Source: Shinisaurus crocodilurus (taxonomy: Eukaryota > Chordata > Lepidosauria > Squamata > Shinisauridae). From it: 64,000 nucleotides of DNA. The DNA is taken from positions 42,890,575 through 42,954,574 of the forward strand of contig CM037876.1 in NCBI GenBank assembly GCA_021292165.1, read 5' to 3'. Both the position numbers and the translations under genes were made by a program. The notes below the pieces were generated by a model. It made no database searches. It saw nothing but the letters and a program-made list of their open reading frames with translations, and was not told the DNA's origin. This document shows positions 52,345 to 64,000 of the stretch, piece after piece. The stretch's first letter is position 1, and every line of letters begins with the position of its first letter.

Positions 52345-53540
52345 ATCTTGCACTTTTGGATTTGGAAGGACCTCCAAGGCAGGTTGCAGAAAAACAGAAA
52401 GTAAATGTTAAAAGCAGTAAGAAGATAAAACCACAGAAAAATTGGGAGTCCAGCCACATTAATGAAACAGAAAAAACTCAGCAACATAACAGCACAGAAT
52501 GACAACACGGCATCACTAACACCAAATACGTCAAGGTTATATATTATATGACCCAACCAAAACCCTTAACATCCTTCTTTTGACCATTTTCTTACTTTTC
52601 TCATTCATTCTGCTGCTCTTAGTTTTAATTAAGAACACTTGAAAAATGCATTATTCTAGATGATGAAGACGATCATTACTCTAAAATCATCCACAAGTCT
52701 ACTATTTAAATCACTGTTGCCAATCAGGAGGAGGATCATATTGCATTATGGAAACACACGATCTCTAACAACAATGAGATAATGACAAGCCCACTGACAG
52801 ATGAAAATACATTCCAAAATGCCTGATTAATATTTAGTGATTATTGTCAAATATCAGAAGGTTTCTAAGGTAAAAGTTAAGAATAATTGCAACGCAGCCT
52901 GATTCTTTCAATGCCATAAACCTGTTTTTGTAAAACTCCCATTTCATTTCCAATAATAAAATTACTGAACAATTCTTCCTTCCATCAAGACTGCAAAAAC
53001 GAGCACCCCCCCATGCACAGAAGAATTATCCGTCTACATTCCTCCCTGGTTGGACCATAAACCTGGTTCCAGACTAATTGGATTGATAGCCAGCTCCATC
53101 ACCTGGTTCTGGAGCCTGGCCCTTGTTGAGGACTTACACTTAGGACCAATCCCCCCCACCCAGGTTCTGAATCACAAGAAAGCCTATGAGCCAACAACTG
53201 TACACATAAAGGCCTGCCATAGGCTTTCACGTTGTATGCATGGATGCCTTTAGGGATGGGGCTACATGATGATGCAATCTTGGGAGGTAGCGCTACTCGG
53301 TACGGTACGGTCCTGTTCCTGCTTAAGTGGTGAGTAATACTAATTTAAATAATGCCTAAATAGAGCTAGTGTAGCACCCAATTCCAAACAATTGTGTTTC
53401 TATGACTGTGTCTCTAATAAACAATCTGGGAGCCCGAATCTGATTGGAAGTGCAATTTGTTATCTTTAACAATTACCCTACTCACATAATTTTACTGGAA
53501 ATCTTCAGGGCATAGATGGTTGTTTGGGTTTGTTTTTAAT
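52345..53540. other. Intergenic stretch, possible LTR remnant
   Basis: Mostly featureless. At about 53040-53470 a CATAAAGGCCTGCC element, TCTCTAATAAACAATC (53410) and TTGTTATCTTTAACA (53456) resemble an LTR end, but no borders could be set. No gene recognised. Confidence 0.3.
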
Positions 53541-53755
53541 CATTGGGTTGTATCCCTTCCATCAGCACAATGGACACCACTGGCAGATTGAATTCCTCCT
53601 TCCTACTGCAGCACCTATGCACCCCTTAGATCTGCTCTGGTGGGTTGTGTGCCCTTCCAGAGCAGATTTTTTTGGCGGGGCATGTGGGGGGGGGGGAAGG
53701 AAACTGTTGTGCAAGCAGAAGTCCACTTGCGTAACATTGGATTGAACCCATTGGT
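53541..53755. mobile_element. Foldback MITE with CATTGGGTT ends
   Basis: Starts ATTGGGTTGTATCCCTTCC and ends GGATTGAACCCATT. It contains AGATCTGCTCTGG and the inverted match CCAGAGCAGATTT, and G-rich text at 53683-53700. The same core motif appears at 44.7 and 62.85 kb. Confidence 0.55.
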
Positions 53756-55300
53756 CCCAATTCTGGAAACGTTTAGTTGGAAATACATACCAATCAAATT
53801 TTTGGCCTCACATCCATGTATGCGTTTAGAATCATGGATTTAGACTTTATGTGGCTATATTAGAACACCACATCCACATTCATTTTGCAATCTCCCCACC
53901 ATCCGTCCACTGTGCCATCACAAGTGTGATGCTTTATAAAATGCTCCTCTAATTCACTTGCCAGAATATATTTTTTTTTCTTTGCAGGTGTGAAATACTT
54001 TGCACCTATAAAATTCAGTCATCACACAATAATAATAATAAAAAAAACATATATTACCTAAGGCTGGTCAAAGAGTTTGCATAAATATTATTTACACCAA
54101 CTGTTTCTGGTTAATGGAAATCCAGACTTTATATACAATCTTTTAAAATATTTGGTGCTTCAATTTTACTGGAAGTAGGGGAAGGATAATTGATGCCTCA
54201 TGCTCTTTTATTGTCTCCCGCATGGCAGAATCAAGCTATTCAGTGGATCATTGAAGTGTGCTCAGGCATCGCGCCAGATCATCAGGAAGCAAGGTCATAT
54301 GTGATGAACACTCAGACTCTCAGTGCTTGAAATAGGAATAGCATGTATCAGGTATTTGAAAGGGGCTTTCATTGCAGTTCCATCAGATTAAATCCAGAAA
54401 CTGGATTTTCAGAGTGAGGTGTGTGTGTGTGTGTGTGTGTGTGTAGCCAAACCTCCAAAATATATACAAATCTCTCCAACCTTGCAAAGAACTCAAATGA
54501 GATTTATGAATATGCATCACTAGATAACATGATTACAGGCTGGTATCATTTCAAAGAGCCTCCCAGCCTCATATAAACCAAAGATTATCGCAAGCACCAG
54601 CTCAGCTATTGGATTCCCTGTGGAGCACCAAGGCCATTTATATATGTCAGATTCCAGTGAGCACCTAGGCACTATAGAAGAAACCGTATCTTTTGCACCT
54701 TAACTACAACTGCTCTATAGTCTTTCTTTATGGTCAGTAAATCCTGACTGTTAGCATGTTATCCAGCTTTCAGAAACATCTGCTTTACAAAGCTAATGTT
54801 GAAAAAAGATTTTAAGAAGGGGAAAAAAAACATGCAGCAGCCTAAGCACGGGAAAAGGTGTCCATGTTTCTTCGAATACATCTGCACCAGATTGAGAATT
54901 TGAAAACATTCATTAGGTTCTGACACTTTTGTGTTGTTGCTGCTGCTGTTATTCTTTTACTCTTAGGCACTGTGTGATGGGGCATGAACTTATTCCTTAG
55001 AACATGTTTTTCCAAGGGGATGAGCGGGGAGTTAGATTGAACTGATTCCATGTTGTGCCACTAATTATTATTCTATTCCTCCCATCAAAGCACTTACATA
55101 GGAAGTTCACAAGCTTCGGACCTATATTCGTGCCATGACATTCCATTTGCAAATCTTTAAAATAATTGTTCCAAATAATTTATGAATGAATCAACAAAAT
55201 TTATCGAATCAACAAAATCGCTTGTCATAACCATCTCACCTGTATAATTGCAATACATTTTTCTATTCCCTACATTGCAGGGTTTGGGTCTGCATATTTG
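53756..55300. other. Intergenic stretch with (GT)n
   Basis: A (GT)n run lies at 54419-54444. Otherwise AT-rich, no repeat or gene recognised. Confidence 0.4.
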
Positions 55301-55301
55301 A

Positions 55302-55415
55302 ATGCTCATCTTGGGGGGGGGGGGGACCTCCCTGCATATAGAGTCTAGCATGTCTGGGATAAGAGTTTTATGCTAGCCTAGGTAGATCGTTGTATGCAGG
55401 GAGGCCCCCCACACC
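55302..55415. repeat. Inverted repeat around CCTCCCTGCATA
   Basis: GGGGGACCTCCCTGCATA (about 55320) pairs with TATGCAGGGAGGCCCCCC (about 55393), loop about 55 bases containing TAGCATGTCTGGGATAAGAG. It sits at the left border of the L2 fragment that follows. It may be a small MITE. Confidence 0.5.
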
Positions 55416-56260
55416 ACTGGGAAGTTCCTCCCCATGTAATTTGACCATCTACAGCCTGAATTGGCACAAACCAATTAGCACTATTATGTCCCCAATGTTG
55501 TTTAACATCTACATGAAGCTCTTGGGAGTGGTCATTAGGAGATTTGGGGCAAGGTATCACCAGTATGCTGATGACACCAAGCTCTATTTCCCTGTGGCAT
55601 CTGAATCAAGAGAGGCCGTGCACGTTCTGAACCAATGCCTGGATGCAGTTATGGCTTGGGTGAGGGATAATAACCTGAAGCTGAATCCTGATAAGACAGA
55701 GACTCTATGGGTGGGTGCTGTCAGGTCTGGAAATTGGGTTATTTACCTGTTCTGGGTGGGATTGCACTCCCTGTGAAGGAACAGGTTCATAGTTTGGGCG
55801 TGCTCCAAGATCCATCTTTGTCACTATAAGCTCAGGTAACCTCAAAGGCCCAAAGCACCCATTACCAATTTTGGTTGGTGAGCCAACTATGCCTGTTCCT
55901 GGATAGGGATAGGCTAGCCACTGTGATTTATGCACTGGTAAGTTCATGATTAGACTACTGCAAGGCATTCTATGTGGGGCTGTCCTTGCAGTTCAGAAGC
56001 TGCAACTAGTGCAGAATGTAGCAGCTAGGATGCTCAGTGGAGCACTGAGCTATACACATATTACACCTGTGTTAAAAGAACCACCTTCCCCTATATACAC
56101 CCAGTCAACAGCTGACATCTTCCGAGGAGAACTTATTGGTTGTTCAATGACCAATAGAGTGACGTCAAGTAACAGCACATAAATAGGCCTTCTCCATACT
56201 GGCACCCATCTCTGGAAGACAGAGGGCTAGCTTACCACATTTTGACATAAGGGTCATAAG
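55416..56260 (+). pseudogene. L2-like LINE ORF2 fragment
   Basis: At 55390-55776: MSPMLFNIYMKLLGVVIRRFGARYHQYADDTKLYFPVAS (palm YADD intact), AVHVLNQCLDAVMAWVRDNNLKLNPDKTETLWVG. Then in other frames CLFLDRDRLATVIYALVSS and LQLVQNVAARMLSGA with HI.PVLKE. This copy supplies the YADD palm that the 49-52 kb copy lacks. 5' truncated in the RT, and no tail was recognised. Confidence 0.9.
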
Positions 56261-56577
56261 ACAATTAAGTCCAGAGTCCAAAATGACCTACCTGCACCGC
56301 TGTGCTCAGTATCCTTCTTAAAATTGGATTCTACATAGTGGGTGCTTCCAGAGAGAGGGCTCCTAGTGCTGCCAATCAAAAGGCAATTTCCTCCTTAATG
56401 GATTGCAACAGGGAAAAAAGGGAGGGTTACAAATGGAAGACAACATGGTCTGTACCCCTGTAAAATTCCATGTTTGAGGCAAGAATTTGAGAAAGATTCC
56501 GGGATTCCAGACATGATTGCCTTGTCTGTAAGAACTTGGTCAAAAAAGGCATGATAGCAGTACAAGTAACTATATAT
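56261..56577. other. Short stretch, nothing recognised
   Basis: No repeat or coding support. Confidence 0.4.
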
Positions 56578-56696
56578 CAACCTTTCCCAACCTGGTGCCC
56601 TCCAGATGTGTTGGACTATAACTCCCAGCATCCCCCAGCCAGGGATGATGGGAGCTGTAGTCCAACACCTGGAGGGCACCAGGTTGGAGAAGGCTG
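56578..56696. mobile_element. Foldback hAT MITE, best preserved hairpin
   Basis: CCCAACCTGGTGCCCTCCAG at the left pairs with CTGGAGGGCACCAGGTTGG at the right, and TTGGACTATAACTCCCAGCA with GATGGGAGCTGTAGTCCAA. The arms are about 55 bases with few mismatches. Confidence 0.75.
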
Positions 56697-56700
56697 ATAT

Positions 56701-56742
56701 AGTGTGTGTGTGTGTGTGTGAGGGAGGGAGGGAGGGAGGAAG
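56701..56742. repeat. (GT)n(GAGG)n microsatellite
   Basis: GT dinucleotides followed by GAGG units, directly after the MITE. Confidence 0.9.
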
Positions 56743-59700
56743 AGTAAGTCAAAGTTTCTTCAGTGTAACTCTCTTTGTGCAAGCATAGAAGCTCCCAATA
56801 ATATATGATTGCTTTTTACTTCGATGGAATTTCTTTTTCCCAGTCATAGTATTTGTCAAACGCATGTCCTTTCCCACTAAAGCAGCACAAAACATTTACA
56901 GCACATTTTGAATCTTCTCAGCTTGCGTTGTTGAAAAGTTCTGCACACATGGACACAGGATATTTATACAGGTGCAAATTTTACAAATGTGTGGCTTCCT
57001 TGCCCAGAAGGAAATCATTAGGCTGAAGAGTAAAAAGGAGGCCAGTCCACCAGACTAACTCCTGCACACATAAGTGTTTTGAGGTTGTTGGGTTTTTTTG
57101 TTTTGTTTTTTTAAGGAAAAGGGGGGGGTCAATGGGCATAATCCAGACATAGTGAAGCACATTTAAGCCCCACTGATTTCAAATGAGAAAGTTAAGCACA
57201 TGATTTACTCTTTCCCATTGAACTCGATGGGCCTACCTTTGTTGGGTCTTGCTCAGTATCTTTAAGGTTATGGACAACAGTTTATGACAAAATGAGAATA
57301 TAAAACCCGGGTAAGTTGTCTTTTTTGCTTTGTGGAGTTTAAAATAAATTTGAACCTTGTATTATAACAATAGCAAAGACAACAAAAAGATGATTGCAAA
57401 ATGTTTCTCTCCAATACAAAAACGAACAATTCTATTCCTGAGCCATTGTGACACCTTTAGCATAATATATCACCAAGTTATGAACGACGTTTTAAAATGA
57501 AGACTGTAAGGGTGTTTTATTTTTCTTAAATGCTCAAATCTAGCAAAAACTAGGTCCATTAAAGTCCGTGATAGTCACAGAGTTCTATGGAGCAGGAGTG
57601 TTGCCTGTTTAACAACGATGTATTTACTGTGTGTGTTCTTGATAATAGTCTGTTTGTATTTTTTTTTCTCCCATCAAAGCTTCTGAGGGCATTTCGTACT
57701 TTTGGGCTAGACATTCTTTGAACATTCAGATGTATAGTTGGTCACCACTTCTCTCAGGGAAGAAATTTATTTACATGGTTTATTTCTGCTTTATATTTTT
57801 CTGTTTATCTAACAAAGTCTGGACGTTTAAGTAAGCAAAACATTAGGGATTTGTCAGTGCTAGATAGAAGAAAAAAGGTTTATATTCTCAAGCAAGACAT
57901 TTTGCTATGGAACAAACAGGGCTTGTAGGTCTCCAGAATAGTTAAACCCATTTAAATTCAATTCCATGATGTGAGATTAGCAGCTGCTTACAGTCACTGA
58001 TCCAGTTACATCCTGCCTTTTTGGTGGTATTTGCATGCATGTAAAATGCCATGAAAACTAGAGTGTATCCATCCTAGAAATGTAAAACTATTAAATGAAA
58101 CAGGTTTTTACACAAAGTTTAGTGAATCCACAGATTGGAAGAAGTTGCTCAGATACTCCATCTCATTTTCAGAATTAAAAATGATTTTAATAATATTAGT
58201 TGTAAACACATTTTTCTTTTAAAAAAAAACTTAGGGCCATTGCTCACAAGTGTGGGGGGAACATGTGCAGTATATAGATATGAAGCCATGGATGTTACAA
58301 AATCCCCTCCAGGAAGCTTATGGAGCCAACATATCAGGGATTTCTTTTGAAGCCTGCAATGTTCAATAATACCCTTTGTCTGGCGCTTCCAGCTCTAAAT
58401 ATCTAAGATTTGAGTAAAGGAGAGAGAGAGAGATCATTAGGTACACCCAAATGCTATTGGGTGCATTTCAAAATATGCTTAAAAATTGCAACTAAACATT
58501 TCCACTCCACATAGAGTCAATTATTTCAGGGGGAAACAGATCGTAAGAGTTCAAGGGTCAGTAAGATGCTTCCAACTAAAACCTATCATAACAACCTGTC
58601 CCATAGTCCAGTTGATACTCAAATTCCTTTCCATAACACTCCCTCCAATGAAGCCCAATAGTTAAAATTTCCACAGTCCATTTTGCAGGAATGTGCCTAA
58701 GCGATACCAAGGGAAGCAGCCATCTCTCAGTGTTTCAGACACTACAGAAGAACAAACAATCCTATGTCATGAAGGTTGATATGGGAGAAGGCACTCTCTC
58801 AGGTAATCTACTCCACGGCCTACCTCTGGAACCATACCTTGGGGATTATGGGTACTCAAACACCAGTCACTGTTTGGGATCTCACCATTGCCACAATCCA
58901 TCATGGAGTTTGGTGTGCTTTAGTCTGTTGTGAGCAATGGCCATTTGATTATGGCCCTTCAGTTTGAGGGTGGGTGGAAGAGGCTCCAAAAAGGGGCAAA
59001 AAGACTTGCCTAGTCAGAGTGAGGGCAAGAGACAGAGATTGCTCTGCAAGCACTGACACACACACCCCATGAAAAACACCAGATATCAGCAATTAAGGGT
59101 TTAAGTAAGGTTTTAAAAAATTACAAAAGTCACTTATAAAATATTATAAAATAATATATAATAATGTAATGATTATAATATATAAGATTTAGTGTGTTTC
59201 CTCTAATAACTTTTGTACTTGACCATGCCCTTTGGTTGCCTGGCCATGCCCTTGGCCACGCCCTCATGTTGCCTGGCCACACCCTCTTGATCACACCTTC
59301 ACATTGCTTAACCATACCTCTTACAAATTCACATGTGTGTCCCTATTTTCATCTGTGAAATGTTGGAGGGTATGGAAGACTTTTTTCTTTTTTTTAATAG
59401 CACCCAAACTCTAAATTAGGGAAAGAAGTAACTGTGAACAGATGGCAAGTGGCATGCAAAAAAGGTAAGAAAGGGTGTATGCATGTATGAAATTCCCAGC
59501 CCAAAGCCCTCTGTCCTGGTACAAAGTTTCATTGGCAAAAAATCAATGAAGCCTTAAATATTTTATGCTATTTTATTGTTTGCTTAGTACTCATATGTAA
59601 ACTGCATCTTCTTGTGTTTTGTGATGTCTCTATAGATATATATTACCATTGCTGTATTTACAAAATGTAGGCCCCCACTTTAATGACTAATCTTTCCCTC

Positions 59701-60407
59701 CTGACTTTCAGTTACTGTCTTTGTGCTTTTCTATTGATTTTACTGATAGCAAATATTCTATTATTAGACATTTTGTGCACCCTGCATCATTTTATAACAG
59801 TGACTCCAAGAAATAACTCGGGCTATTCAGGAGTTCCAGAGGATTAGCAACATTTGCTTTAGATTTCTTTGAACTTTCTTTGAATAAAGGATGGGCTGCT
59901 AAACAGAAGTTAGTATTCTAGTAAAAATAATGAAAAAGGTGGGCCAGGGATTTGTGAAAACTATGTGAAACCAGGTGGCAGCCTCCTGTTGCAACTGGGA
60001 ATTGTGTATGATGATGCCCAGGACTTTGATCTTTTTGGTATGCTTTGTCCAAGTGCATTCGTCCCAATTGTCTTATTCATTTCCAGTGGGTAAAGCTCCT
60101 TCAAATTCAATTATTGTTGCCTCACTCTGATAGATTGCAGAATAAAGCAGTTATACAATTATTCTGTGTCTGCTTCCAAAATACACAGAAAAAAAGTATA
60201 ATGTTTTGCTATAGACTGATATTGGACCGCAACTGGTATGCTAGTGCAGCTGTATTTTTTCCAGATATGCCCCCCAAAATGGAAGGTTTTCCTTTCCTTT
60301 TAATATATTATGTTCTATTGCAATTAAATATTTCTCATCCTTGCAATTGCATTGCATTCCATTCCATATGATGAATCCACAATCTCTCTGAAAGCAGAAC
60401 TTGGTTA
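56743..60407. other. Intergenic stretch, minor tandem repeat
   Basis: At 59215-59310 an imperfect tandem of about 12-25 bases (TGGCCATGCCCTTGG, TGGCCACGCCCTCATG, TGGCCACACCCTC) is present. The text at 57140-57240 (ACATTTAAGCCCCACTGATTTC ... CCCATTGAACTCGATGGG) is a possible foldback repeat. No gene recognised. Confidence 0.4.
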
Positions 60408-60592
60408 GGAACATATGAAGCTGCCTTATGCCAAGTCAGACCATTGGTCCATCTAGCTCAGTATTGTCTCTATGAAGTAGCAGCAGCTCTCCACGGTTTC
60501 AGGCTAGAGTCCTTTCAGCCCTACATGGAGATGCCAAGAACTGAACCTGGCACATTTTGCATGCAAAACATGTGCTCTGTCACTGAGCTAAT
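60408..60592 (-). mobile_element. tRNA-derived SINE, full length
   Basis: The minus strand has the head at about 60592 (complement of CATTAGCTCAGTGACAGAGC and of CAGGTTCAGTTCTTGG) and the 3' end at 60408 (AGGAACATATGAAGCTGCC). The body CATTGGTCCATCTAGCTCAG is complete. Same family as 8603 and 11890. Confidence 0.8.
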
Positions 60593-61853
60593 GCATAAAA
60601 GAATTGCCTTCACTCTGAATTAGCTTTGTTTAATGACATCATTACATAACCAATCATTACTGGCTACATGCTGACTGCACTATTTTCAGAAAGGCCAAGT
60701 AAAAAAAATAAGATAATTAAGAATGCTACCAATGCAGTAGCTGACTGGGGCTGCAAAGAAGCTTTTCTGGAAAATGCGTCCAGTCAAGGGGATAAGATTG
60801 CTACCACCACTACTACCTATATGTTACTTGGGAGAGGCTTCTTTTCTTCTGGGGGGAACTGATGCTGGATAGGGCCTGGTGGTGTGGGGAATGCAGTTGT
60901 CTGAATGTGAGATGTGTCTTTGCAAACACATTTTCTCTCTTTAGGATTGTTAAAGGGGGGTTGCACTTCACTGGGGTCAATGATGTTCATGAAATGTGTC
61001 TATCTTCGGATCAGTCCTAATCAGATTTGTTCAGATCAGTTCTAATCAGTAGTATGTAATTGTACATTTTCCGATATTAATATGAAAATCTGGGGGAAAG
61101 TGTCACCAATTTAGAGTCCCATGCGTGCTCCATTGTTTACATGGAACTCCTCTTTGATTGAATTTCCCCATTCACTTCAATGGAGGGAGCAGTTTCACAT
61201 GTGAATCCCTTTGGCCATGCAAGATTTTCTTCTTAAACTGAATAAGACCTTATGCTAGGTGAACTCTATGTGTTCACTGAAGCTCCTGCACCTGTTAGAA
61301 ATCACAAGGTGGGGGATAGGATCTAATCAAAACAGCATCTAGAAGTAGCCAAATATTTTGTTATTTAATAGATATGGCAGCAGAGTGTATTTACTTTAAC
61401 ATAGTGAAAATATTGCTGTGAGATAAATCCACTATGCCTTGAAAACATACTAGTGCTGGATTATCTATAAAATAACTTTTGTCTCATCACATTTTTTTTT
61501 AAATCCATATATACAATGTATTTTACTGAATCCATTCTTTCATGTTGGTAAATGAAAATATTGAAACCCCCTATGCCAAATTTTGTAATCCAGATTAAGC
61601 AGCAGAGAAATATGAGTCATATAGTCTCCTCGCCTGTCTTGAAAGTCATTTTTGCACCTGGAATTGGGAGAGGTTATATTGAACAAATACACCACAGTAC
61701 ATAACAGTACTTAGTTTATACTAAATAGATATATGGGCATGGACAGTTTATTTCAAATGATTGTTATGTGATCATTGTGAAACTCTTCTTCTCCCACACA
61801 TTTGAACATCCAAAGGAGTACCTCTGTCCATACTGACTTGCCCGTGCTTTTAA
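60593..61853. other. Intergenic stretch, nothing recognised
   Basis: AT-rich. Short ORF at 60668-60862 without motif. Confidence 0.4.
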
Positions 61854-62023
61854 TCATAGATTTCATAGATCATAGAGTTGGAAGGGGCCTACAAGGCTAT
61901 CGAGTCCAACCCCCTGCTCAATGCAGGAAACTAGAGGAGGGGTCTCCCATCCAAGTAATAACCAGGCTTGACCCTGCTTAGCTTTCCACACTCAGACAAG
62001 CTGAGCCAGCATAAGCCACAGGC
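61854..62023 (-). mobile_element. 5S rRNA-derived SINE with CR1-like 3' end
   Basis: On the minus strand it begins GCCTGTGGCTTATGCTGGC at 62023, has AGCTTGTCTGAGTGTGG, AAAGCTAAGCAGGGTC and GGTTATTACTTGGATGGGAG, then the CR1-type end CCCTGCTCAATGCAG (complement) and a tail repeat of ATCTATGA near 61854. About 170 bp, nearly the same as the copy at 63.1 kb. Confidence 0.88.
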
Positions 62024-62039
62024 CTGTATATAATCAAGG

Positions 62040-62391
62040 GAAGCTCTTCTCCAAGTATTGCACACTATGTGACAACAAGGGAGAGTGCCTTCTCAGTTGT
62101 GGCACCCTGATCTTGGAACACCCTCCCCACGGAGGTTTGACTGGTGCTGACATTATATTCTTTTTGAAGCTGCGTCAAAACCTATTTGTTTGCCCAGGCA
62201 AACAGTTTATTAAACTAATTGATGTCTATTTTATTTATTTCCTGCTTTTTATTGCTGTAGTTGAGGTTACTGTTTTATTTAATATCATATTAGGATTTCT
62301 AAATTAGATTTTTTTTAATACCACCCTGGCATCGTAAGATGAAGGATGGCATTTAAAATCAATAATAATAAATAATTATATTTCATCAGCC
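62040..62391 (+). mobile_element. L2-like LINE 3' end
   Basis: GAGAGTGCCTTCTCAGTTGTGGCACC and TCTTGGAACACCCTCCCC are the L2 'AFSVVAP.LWN.LP' codons in degraded form. The 3' UTR and AATAATAATAAATAA tail follow. Confidence 0.75.
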
Positions 62392-62744
62392 TGAGCAAAC
62401 TGGGGCATCTGCTATAACTACCTGAAACCTCCCTACTATAGATACTGCGCCTCCCCTGCCCCTTCCACTGGGCTCCTTTTAAATTTCCTTCATGGTAATT
62501 GTTCATTGATCATACAGCAAAGGAAGTACAGCCATATTCACAATACGCAGAAAGCGGAAACTGCCACTAGCCTGGTGGTCATCATACAGAGATAACAAAA
62601 TGACTGGTACATTTGCACTGAATGCAGGAGAGAGGAGTCCCAGAGTCTATGTGATTCAGGTGTGTGTGTGTGTTCACATCTATGTTTAATATTCAGTCAA
62701 AATTCAACATTAGAAAGGTCAGGACACTTACATTGGATTGGATT
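62392..62744. other. Short stretch, nothing recognised
   Basis: Contains a short (GT)n (62659-62672). No gene recognised. Confidence 0.4.
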
Positions 62745-63012
62745 CAACATAGTTCTTCTACTAATGGAAGGGGCTTGGATCCAGTGGAGGCTCCCACTCA
62801 TGGAAGTGGAGACCATTTTCGCTAACTCTCCCCAGCAAACTGCTGCACCTCCTAAAATCTGCTCTAGAGGACTGGGGGATCCTCCAGAGCAGCATGGAAA
62901 GTAGTGGGGGGGGGGGGGCTGAAGAGGGGAGGGAAAAATTAGTGAAAACCATCTCCTCCCTTCCATTAGAAGGACCCTAATCTGGATCCAAGCCCCTTCT
63001 ATGAACAGAAAG
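62745..63012. mobile_element. Foldback MITE with GGGGCTTGGATCCAG arms
   Basis: GAAGGGGCTTGGATCCAG (62767) pairs with CTGGATCCAAGCCCCTTC (62983-63000), and GGAGACCATTTTCGCTAAC with TTAGTGAAAACCATCTCC. The core has TCTGCTCTAGAGGACTGGGG / CCTCCAGAGCAG. The G-run at 62910 is long. ORFs here are compositional. Confidence 0.7.
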
Positions 63013-63095
63013 AGCCAAACTACACCATTACACAAATCATGTAGTGTGGAGCTGAGAGCTGGCTATTTCTTTACTCTAGTGTAAGTGCATACATG

Positions 63096-63265
63096 GCCTG
63101 TGGCTCACGCTGGCTCAGCTTGTCTGAGCGTGGAAAGCTAAGCAGGGTCAGGCCTGGTTATTACTTGGATGGGAGACCCTCTCCTCTAGTTTCCTGCATT
63201 GAGCAGGGGGTTGGACTCGATAGCCTTGTAGGCTCCTTCCAACTCTATGATCTATGAAATCTATG
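63096..63265 (+). mobile_element. 5S rRNA-derived SINE with CR1-like 3' end
   Basis: GCCTGTGGCTCACGCTGGCT, then TCAGCTTGTCTGAGCGTGG, AAAGCTAAGCAGGGTCAGGC and GGTTATTACTTGGATGGGAG. About 25 internal bases of true 5S are missing between the start and the GTCTGA region. The 3' part GAGCAGGGGGTTGGACTCG... ends in ATGATCTATGAAATCTATG. Copies at 49.1 and 61.9 kb share the same 5S deletion and the same CR1 junction, so they form one SINE family. Confidence 0.9.
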
Positions 63266-63541
63266 TGGCCTCAATTCAGGTCAGGACCACCACACACCAG
63301 GAGGGGAGGATTAAACCTTCTCCCTAGCATTTGCATCCTGAAATTCTCTCTCACACACACACACACACTTTGGGTGGGTGAGTTAACAACAACAAAAACC
63401 CTCCATTGAGTCCTTTCATTCACACAAAGACACCACTGGATCCAACTAATCCACATTTCTAGAAATGGCTTATGTTTTAGTCAAGTTTTATATATGGAAG
63501 CAACATATGGAAGTACGCCTGTGCTGTGAAGCATAAAGATA
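63266..63541. other. Short stretch, (AC)n microsatellite
   Basis: (AC)n at about 63352-63368. Nothing else recognised. Confidence 0.5.
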
Positions 63542-63786
63542 CAGTCATGCCTTGGATTGAGAGCATAATTCGTTCCGGAAACGTGCTTGTAATCCAAAAC
63601 ACTCTTACATCAAAACGAAATCCCCCCAAAAAAATTTGTACAGAGATTTTTAATTTAAGTCATGCTACAGTACTTGTATTGCAAGACGTTGCTTGTATAT
63701 CAAGTAAAAAAAAAAAAAAATTTAAAAATTTGCTTGTCTTGCAAAACGCTCTCAAACCAAATTACTTGCAATCCAAGGTATTACTG
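63542..63786. mobile_element. Tc1/mariner-type MITE
   Basis: CAGTCATGCCTTGGATTG at the left and CAATCCAAGGTATTACTG at the right, flanked by TA (63540-63541 and 63787-63788). 245 bp with an A-run at 63706-63720. Non-coding. It has the same class of ends as the element at 50.8 kb but a different sequence. Confidence 0.82.
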
Positions 63787-63788
63787 TA

Positions 63789-64000
63789 GCATGAGAAAAG
63801 CACCTAATAATTAGAGCTTTTATCTGTGCGGATGTGGTGTAGAAGCCAGTTTACCGCAGAATGTGTTTCCACAGAGAACCTCCATAACCTTTAATTTAAC
63901 CATATCTGGTAGACCTAGGCCTTTCCCCAAGGTATTTGTGGTGGCATGTGCATATTTACTAGACTTTCTAGGTATAGGCTAAAATTAAGCCAGTCCAGTT
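63789..64000. other. Window end, nothing recognised
   Basis: No feature recognised. Confidence 0.4.

Noticed and set aside
61854..62023. 5S rRNA gene
   Set aside because: The internal promoter half is present, but about 25 bases of 5S are missing and the 3' third is CR1 sequence, so it is a SINE.

Overview
The window looks like a squamate reptile (probably lizard) nuclear chromosome. This rests on its mix of repeats: tRNA-derived SINEs of lizard type, CR1 and L2-like LINEs with active-looking lizard relatives, an L1 with two ORFs, many foldback hAT and Harbinger-type MITEs, and a Ty1/copia LTR retrotransposon, a class that is rare in birds and mammals. I found no host protein-coding exon and no functional RNA gene. 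It is best read as a gene-poor interval made of layered transposable elements.

The centrepiece is 15.2-27.4 kb. A Ty1/copia element with 5-bp target duplications (GTGGT) spans 15219-27359. Its two LTRs (about 648 bp each) differ at about 13 substitutions by eye, about 2%. A primer-binding site resembling the internal half of initiator tRNA-Met follows the left LTR, and a purine tract precedes the right LTR. Its single gag-pol frame (gag, zinc knuckle, protease, integrase, RT, RNase H) is broken by a 1-base shift, a 14-bp tandem duplication, two in-frame TAA codons, a 522-bp solo LTR of another family inside the RT (TSD GACTC), and an inverted piece of its own LTR also inside the RT-to-RNase H stretch. 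A 5.9-kb near full-length L1 is inserted in the left LTR on the minus strand (14-bp TSD). It has an intact ORF1, a 627-bp inter-ORF spacer and an ORF2 interrupted only by two single-base homopolymer shifts.

Left flank (1-15 kb): a GAGTC-rich repeat, an L2 3' end, a CpG-rich Harbinger-type MITE, a near-perfect hairpin MITE, a LINE 3' end with a zinc-finger remnant, two kinds of SINE, and hAT MITEs.

Right flank (27-64 kb): hAT and Tc1/mariner-type MITEs; L2 pieces at 30.6, 42, 49-52, 55.4 and 62 kb; a non-LTR element (RT motif YADD) nested in a hAT MITE, itself hit by a GC-rich foldback; a 5'-truncated L1 inside a palindromic element; a CR1 fragment; a 1.6-kb hAT inside a SINE; and three copies of a 5S rRNA-derived SINE with a CR1-like 3' end. 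A perfect 36-bp inverted repeat lies at 52.3 kb.

The nesting gives a readable order of events. L2, CR1 and SINE copies are older layers. The copia insertion came later, and the L1 and solo-LTR insertions into it later still. Nothing here forms an operon or pathway.
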